Below are positions 45,224 through 52,996 of a stretch of DNA of 64,000 nucleotides, in pieces (position 1 is the first letter of the stretch; every line of letters starts with the position of its first letter). This DNA comes from Atrina japonica. Its lineage: Eukaryota; Mollusca; Bivalvia; Pterioida; Pinnidae. The position numbers and the translations under genes are program-made. The notes beneath the pieces are model-generated. The model made no database searches. It worked only from the letters and a program-made list of their open reading frames with translations, and was not told the DNA's origin. The DNA lies in the NCBI GenBank assembly GCA_030159075.1, contig BROG01001206.1, positions 34,006 through 98,005 of the forward strand, read 5' to 3'.

Positions 45224-45969
45224 TTTACTCCATTAATCTTTCATTTTGTAAATATCACTTCGCACTATAGTAAATATAGGCGACTAAATGAGAAATAATC
45301 GCTGAAAAAATTCTGAAAATGGCGTATGTTTCACTGAATATGTTTAGATACACTTTGATATAGGCTATCAAAAAATATAGTCCTTATTTACCATTTTTTT
45401 CTGTCCTTTATGTGCTTAACAGGTTCGTCGGAACGAAATTGGGAGGGGAAGGGGGCTGGTGGTTGAAGAAAAATCGCAGAGCGGATCGAGACTGGAAATG
45501 TTTTAATACAGAACACATGAAAATTGATAAATACTCACTATTTGATTATATATTCATGACATATATTTAATTGTCAAAATAAAAAAAAAGTAGGGGCGGA
45601 TCCAGGTTTTAATATTAGGGGTGGCAAAATTATCTCAATCATTACAGTTTGAAATATGCCGTTATGCGTCTCAGAATTTTCACTGAGCATATATAGATTA
45701 TTAGAAAAAAAAGCTGTAGTTTGAATTTCATTTTAAAATATAAAAACGATCGGAATCTCGTGCATTTAAAGAGTACCTTACATCCACGGTTGAGGTTCTG
45801 AAAAGTTCGTCGTATATGTATCGGATACAAATTCTTCTTTCTATTAATTCTACGTATTTTCTTAAAATAGTTTTACACATTTTACACATTTTTCTTTATA
45901 ACAAAACTTTTACTCTTTATTTTAGCATTCAAGGGAGTACACTCCTTTCGCCCTCATAAATCCGCTACT

Positions 45970-46065
<96 letters not shown>

Positions 46066-49000
46066 TGAATTTGAGGCGAATAGATAAAAAGCCGTTTGAC
46101 GGCCGATATTTGTTTTCCGTATGCGTGAATAATAATAATTAAAAAAATCGATAATCTCTTTTGTGTATAGGGGCGTATGTGTTTTTACTATAAGCCCGTC
46201 ACATTGTCTACCCGCTCTAATACATATCGGTTTTGGTTCTCGGGGAGGGCTAGCCTCTATACTTAGTAAGCATTAGTACTGTCTACCCGTCAGTCCGAAT
46301 TGTAAATATATGTTTGTTTGTTCATGTCGGAAACAATTCTTAATGAGTATATTTGCGTGTTTTTCGGTCTGTGTGTCTGTCAATGTGTCTGTCCGTTACT
46401 CAGTCCGCTTGTCTCTGTGTCTTCATATGTAAATTATGTATGTATGTGTCTCTGTCTTCATTTGTAAATTATGTATGTTTGTTTGTGTCGGGGAAAATCG
46501 GTACTATTTATAGTCCTATAAATGTGTGCGTGCGTTTATTATTTTTCCGTAAGTGTGTCTGTGTTTTAGTCAGTGTATAAAATTGATTAAATTGAAAGTT
46601 TATGTATATTTTCTTTGCATAATTCCCGACATAGCTGTTATAATATTTCCTATACTATTTTTGTTTGTTTATTAAAAAAAAAGAAAATTACTACTACAAA
46701 TTTTTGAGACGGTCCCTCTACTTTTGAAATTCGGAAACCCGTAGATATATTTTACTGCATCCAAACACATCAACATGCTTAATGGGGATAGCTCCTTGGC
46801 TCCTGGGTCTATGCGTAGGGAACTTTTGCTCGATTAAATTGAAACTTTATGTATATTTTCTTTGCATAATTCCCGACATAGCTGTTATAATATTTCCTAT
46901 ACTATTTTTGTTTGTTTATTAAAAAAAAGAAAATTACTACTACGAGTTTTTGAGACGGTCCCTCTACTTTTGAAATTCGGAAACCCGTAGATATATTTTA
47001 CTGCATCCAAACACATCAACATGCTTAATGGGGATAGCTCCTTGGCTCCTGGGTCTATGCGTAGGGAACTTTTGCTCGATTAAATTCAAACTTTATGTAT
47101 ATTTTCTTGCATAATTCCCGACATAGCTGTTATAATATTTCCTATACAATTTTTGTTTGTTTATTAAAAAAAGAAAATTACTACTACGAGTTTTTGAGAC
47201 GGTCCCTCTACTTTTGAAATTCGGAAACCCGTAGATATATTTTACTGCATCCAAACACATCAACATGCTTAATGGGGATAGCTCCTTGGCTCCTGGGTCT
47301 ATGCGTAGGGAACTTTTGCTCGATTAAATTGAAACTTTATGTATATTTTCTTTACACACACGCGCCGGCAGTGGTGGGCTAAACCGACTTTAAGCCCCAA
47401 TTTTCAACATCTATGCCGATCTTTGCAAAAAAGTGGGCTAAGCCCCCCCCCCACTAGCCCGCCCCGGCTCCGACGCCTATGTACCCCCGCCCCAACTTTT
47501 TTGACGAAGGTAGCACTTAAACTTAAAGATAAATTCACTTTTCAAAACTTCTTAACCAGACAGACAGACGGACAGACAGACGGACAGACAGACGGACAAT
47601 GTGATTCCTATATACCCCCAAATCTGTTTGCGGGGTATATAACAATGTTAGAACAGATGTAATTAAAATGAGAGGAAATATATGATGATAACTAATGGCA
47701 ATATAACACGAATGGGTGTCCATACACTGAGTTTTTGAGACGGTCCCTCTACGACAACTTTTAAGGATTAAGGTTTTAAGAACAACTTTAACGTTTTATA
47801 TGATAAATTCAGAAATACTTTCATGTACTGTTTTTATTGTTCGAAAAAGACGAGTTTTCTCTGTCCTATATGTACTCTTACACACTATACACGAATTCTA
47901 ATTGGGACTCGTAATTATTTTTGAACCAACACGTGCCGAAGATTCAGTAACTAATTCTGTAAAATATCTTAGTTTAATTCCCTACAGGAATCTCATACAT
48001 ATAGTTATCCAAAGAGTTTTAGTACACGAGATATTAAATAAAGAAAAATACAACATTTAACATAACAGAGTTTCCGCCCGACGAGTCTTGTTCAATCGTA
48101 TACGGTTTTTGTTGATAATTTAAATCTGAGTCAGCACAATTTCAGTATTCTTACCAGTTTATACAAATCCTTAATTTTTGAAAGTGTGTTGTCTTTACGA
48201 AACTTTTGATCGATTGATATGATGACCCGTCACTTTCTCTATCAGTTGGTAAAAAATTTGACGTTTTGCGTCAAACGTTATGACGTAATTACAGAAAAAC
48301 AAAAATTGGGTTCGGATGTCGTAGTCCCTTTATTTTTTTTCAAAAACATTCCAAAAACTATACAGCGATGCACGTTTGCTTTGTCAATCGTTACTGAGAG
48401 TTTCAAATGAACTGATTCAAAATGACGTGAACAACCGTAGCACACGTAACGAAAATCGATGCACAGGCCTGCAACGTTTTACTTACAATTTCTTCAAAAT
48501 CATCAATTTGAATTGAAGTATTTTAAATGGTTTCATAATAACTAAGTATGCGTAACATGTGATACGAAAAAATTCGAAATTCGAAAGAAGAGTGCACGAG
48601 ATATGTGCTAAGGACCGAAAAAGCGCATTTTGGGTCAGAATTCTAAAGTACCAAATAGAAAATTCAGTCTGACACATTACACAGATAAAAGACGTACTTT
48701 CTCAACGTATTGTGTGAAAAAGAATTCAAAACGTTCGAAAAAACGTCAAAAACGTCGGATTTGAAAATTTACGTCAATGTCAAAATTTGACGTAGGAAAA
48801 AAATAAGACATTTTTTCAACACAAAACGTGACAAAATGCCCAAAAATGAACTTTGTTTTTCGAAATTCGGACGAAGTAAAAAATTCGTGATTTTCGGCGA
48901 ATTTTCAATGCGAATATCTCGGAACCCTTAAGAGATATGCAAAAATGAAGTCGACCATGCATCCTCGTCTCAGTGAGGAGAATCTAAATCTCAATGCACA

Positions 49001-49640
49001 ACGAAATCGCACGAATAATTTCTGCAAATTGAGACCTCATGATAAAATCACGACGACAGGGCGGGCCCCTATAGGGCCCAACATGGCTGACCCAAAAAGT
49101 TCGCAGCACATCCTCGGAAGAGAACGAATAAGAACACGTATAGAAAGTTTGAGTGAAACGTACCAATTTTGTTAAATCGTGGTGACAGGAAAAATAATAA
49201 TAATAATAATAATAACTAGAATTCGTATCGAATACGAATACGATGGGCTTTCCAGAACGATTTGAATTCAAAAAGAAACCAATTTTGTTTTGTTGAGAAA
49301 TGAAATATCTCAAGATTTTTAACAAAGACTTATTTTATTGAAATGAACATGACATTTAGATAGTTGGAAAGTGGAGGAGCTTCGTTTTGTTTCAGTGAAG
49401 TACATATTATCAGCGTTAGATAAATCTTAACAAGTGTTATTCATCGCTGATATGAATAGAAGACTTTTTATACATAAAATACAGAAATGTTTCGCTAAGG
49501 TGATAAATGTGAAATCCGAAACATCTTGGTACAAAATGGAAGTAGGGACGAAACACCCCTTTGGTTAACGATGCCTTTTAATTCCTATTTGTTGTTTTCC
49601 AAAATAATAATCATATGTCTGGCATAAATGATAAAACTAC

Positions 49641-49725
<85 letters not shown>

Positions 49726-52700
49726 GGATGCGTGAGAATATGGCTACCCTTTTCTCAGCAGCATTATTGATACCTTCACTGCCCTTCCCACGAAGACAAA
49801 CAAGCCCGTTTTGATCCCCCGACTCACAAATGAAAACAGTTTTCTAGTCTTACCATTTTCAAAACTAGAGCTGTCTACATAGCAGGACTTATACCTCATA
49901 GGCGTCGGAAGCAAACTGAAAGTGGGGGGGGGGCTGAACCAACTTAAAACACACGCGCTAGAAGTGGGGGGACTAAACCGACTTCAAGCCCAAATTTTCA
50001 ACATCTATGCCTATCTTTGCAAAAAGAGAAGGGGGGGGGGCTAAAACCCCCCTAGACCCCCACCCGGCTCCGACTCCTATGTACCCCCGCCCCAACTTTT
50101 TTGACGAAGGCAGCACTTATACTTAAAGATAAATTCACTTTTCAAAACTTCTTAACCGGACAGACGGACAGACAGACGGACAGACAGACGGACAATGTGA
50201 TTCCTAAATACCCCCAAATCTGTTTGCGGGGTATATAACAATGTTAGAACAGATGTAAATAAAATGAGAGGAAATAATTCCAACTAAATATATGATGATA
50301 ACTAATGGCAATATAACACGAATGGGTGTCCATACACTGCGAAATCCAAAATAAGCAGAAAGGTATTAAATGTTAATCGTTTTCTATAAAAATAATGTTT
50401 TACGAATATGCACTTGATCAAATGCTATTTTCAATTAAATTACGGCCCCTATAACGGGAATTTTAAATAAATCGGGAATGCTTGGCTTCACATTTACGAC
50501 GACACGTCACCCCCGTATGCGTGAATAATAATAATTAAAAAATCGATAATCACTTTTGTGTATAGGGGCGTATGTGTTTTTACTATAAGCCCGTCACATT
50601 GTCTATCCGCTCTAATACATATCGGTTTGGTTCTCGGGAAGGGCTAGCCTCTATACTTAGTAAACATTAGTACTGTCTACCCGTCAGTCCGAATTGTAAA
50701 TATATGTTTGTTTGTTCATGTCGGAAACAATTCTTAATGAGTATATTTGCGTGTTTTTCGGTCTGTGTGTCTGTCAATGTGTCTGTCCGTTAGTCAGTCC
50801 GCTTGTCTCTGTGTCTTAATATGTAAATTATGTATGTATGTGTCTCTGTCTTCATTTATAAATTATGTATGTTTAATTCGGTACTATTTATAGTCCTATA
50901 AATGTGTGCGTGCGTTTATTAATTTTCCGTAAGTGTGTCTTTGTTTTAGTCAGTGTATCAAATTGATTAAATTGAAAGTTTATGTATATTTTCTTTGCAT
51001 AATTCCCGACATAGCTGTTATAATATTTCCTATACTATTTTTGTTTGTTTATTAAAAAAAGAAAATTACTACTACGAGTTTTTGAGACGGTCCCTCTACT
51101 TTTGAAATTCGGAAACCCGTAGATATATTTTACTGCATCCAAACACATAAACATGCTTAATTGGGATAGTTCCTTGGCTCCTGGGTCTATGCGTAGGACA
51201 CTTTTGCTCGATTAAATTGAAACTTTATGTATATTTTGTTTGCAGAATTCCCGACAGAGCTGTTATAATATTTCCTATACTATTTTTGTTTGTTTATTAA
51301 ACAAAGAAAATTACTACTACGATAATAATCGGTTTCCGTATGTCGATCTTTGTTCTTATATTTTATCTTACTGTGTATCTGTCTTCAAATGACACCATTT
51401 ACCTTCATTCTTCACTACATTAACTTGAAATTTTCTATTAGTTCTATTCTTTAAAATACTTGAATTTTTCTATTAGTTTTCTTCTTTAGAAATATTTCTT
51501 ATTTCACGTGCATATGTCGTGCAACAATATCACAAAGCTGAAAGTTCTTCTTTTAAAAATCTTAATATAATTCTCTACAGAAATATCATACATATAGTTA
51601 GTTCTCTATGTAATACATTGTACATAACACAGTTTCCGGCCGACGAGTCATGTCCATTTTAAAATAGTTCTTATTTCACGTGCATATGTCGTGCAACAAG
51701 ATCACAAAGCTTAAATTCTTTTGTAAAATATCTCAGTTTAATTACCTACAGGAATCCCATACATATAGTTATCAAAATGTTTTAGTTCTCGAGATATTAA
51801 ATAAAGAAAAATACTACATTTTACATAACAGAGTTTCCGGCCAACGAGTCTTGTTCAATCGTATACGGTTTTTATTGATAATTTAAATCTGAGTCAGCAA
51901 AATTTCAGTATTCTTACGAGTTTATACAAATCCTTAATTTTGGAAAGTGTGTTGTCTTTACGAAATTTTTGATCAATTGCTATGATGACCCGTTACATTC
52001 ACTATCAGTTGGAAAAAAATTTGACGTTTTGCGTCAAACGTTATGACGTAATTACAGAAAAACAAAAATTAGGTTTCGATGCCGTAGTCCCTTTATTTTT
52101 TTTTCAAAAACATTCCAAAAACTATACAGCGATGCACGTTTGCTTTGTCATTCGTTACTGAGAGTTTCAATTGAACTGATTCAAAATGACGCGAAGAAGC
52201 GTAGCACACGTAACGAAAATCGATGCACAGACCTTCAACGTTTTACTTGCAATTTCTACAAAATCTTCAAATTGAATTGAAGTATTTTATATGTTTTCAT
52301 AACAACTATGTATGCATAACATGTGATACGAAAAATTCGAAATTCGAACGAAGAGTGTACGAGATACGTGCTAAGGACCGAAAACGCGCATTTTGGGTCA
52401 GAATTCTAAAGTACGAAATAACAAAATCAGTCTCACACATTACAGAGATAAAAGACGTACTTTCTCAACGTATTGTGTGAAAAAGAATTCAAAACGTTCG
52501 AGAAAACGTCGAATTTGAAAATTTACGTCAAAGTCAAAATTTGACGTAGGGAAAAAATAAGACATTTTTTCAACACAAAACGTGACATGAAGCCCAAAAA
52601 TGAACTTCGTTTTTCGAAATTCGGGCGACGTAAAAAATTCGTGATTTTCGGCGAATTTTCAATGCGAATATCTCGGAACCCTTAAGAGATATGCAAAAAT

Positions 52701-52946
52701 GGAGTCGACCATGCATCCTCGTCTCAGTGAGGAGAATTTAAATCTCAATGCACAACGAAATCGCACGAATAGTTTCTGCAAATTGAGACCTCATTATAAA
52801 ATCACGAACACAGGGAGGGCCCCTATAGGGCCCAACATGGCTGACCCAAAAAGTTCGCAGCACATCCTCGGAGGACAACGAATAAGAACACGTAAAGAGA
52901 GTTTGAGTGAAGCGTACCAATTTTGTTGAATCGTGGTGACAGGAAA

Positions 52947-52996
<50 letters not shown>

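Larger units (their letters stand above)
44692..49213. mobile_element. Repeat compound, module 1
   Basis: In order: (AAT)n and CTAGAATTCGTATCGAATAC (44699), a 430-bp unique-looking block, a TC array (45129-45221), module-specific DNA with a second TC array (45970-46060), a GTGTGTCTGTC-rich block (46118-46585), a 245-bp tandem array (46585-47345), the GACGGACA element (47350-47728) and a final block (about 47960-49190) ending TGACAGGAAAAATAATAATA. Most blocks recur in module 2 (49214-53058). No transposase, RT or helicase domain was recognised, so this is probably a non-autonomous element or segmental duplication. Confidence 0.6.

Noticed and set aside
48945..49175. A 76-codon frame in module 1 with a similar frame at 52699-52929 in module 2
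   Set aside because: The two copies differ at several codons and most changes are amino-acid replacing, so there is no sign of purifying selection. It is probably shared non-coding repeat DNA.
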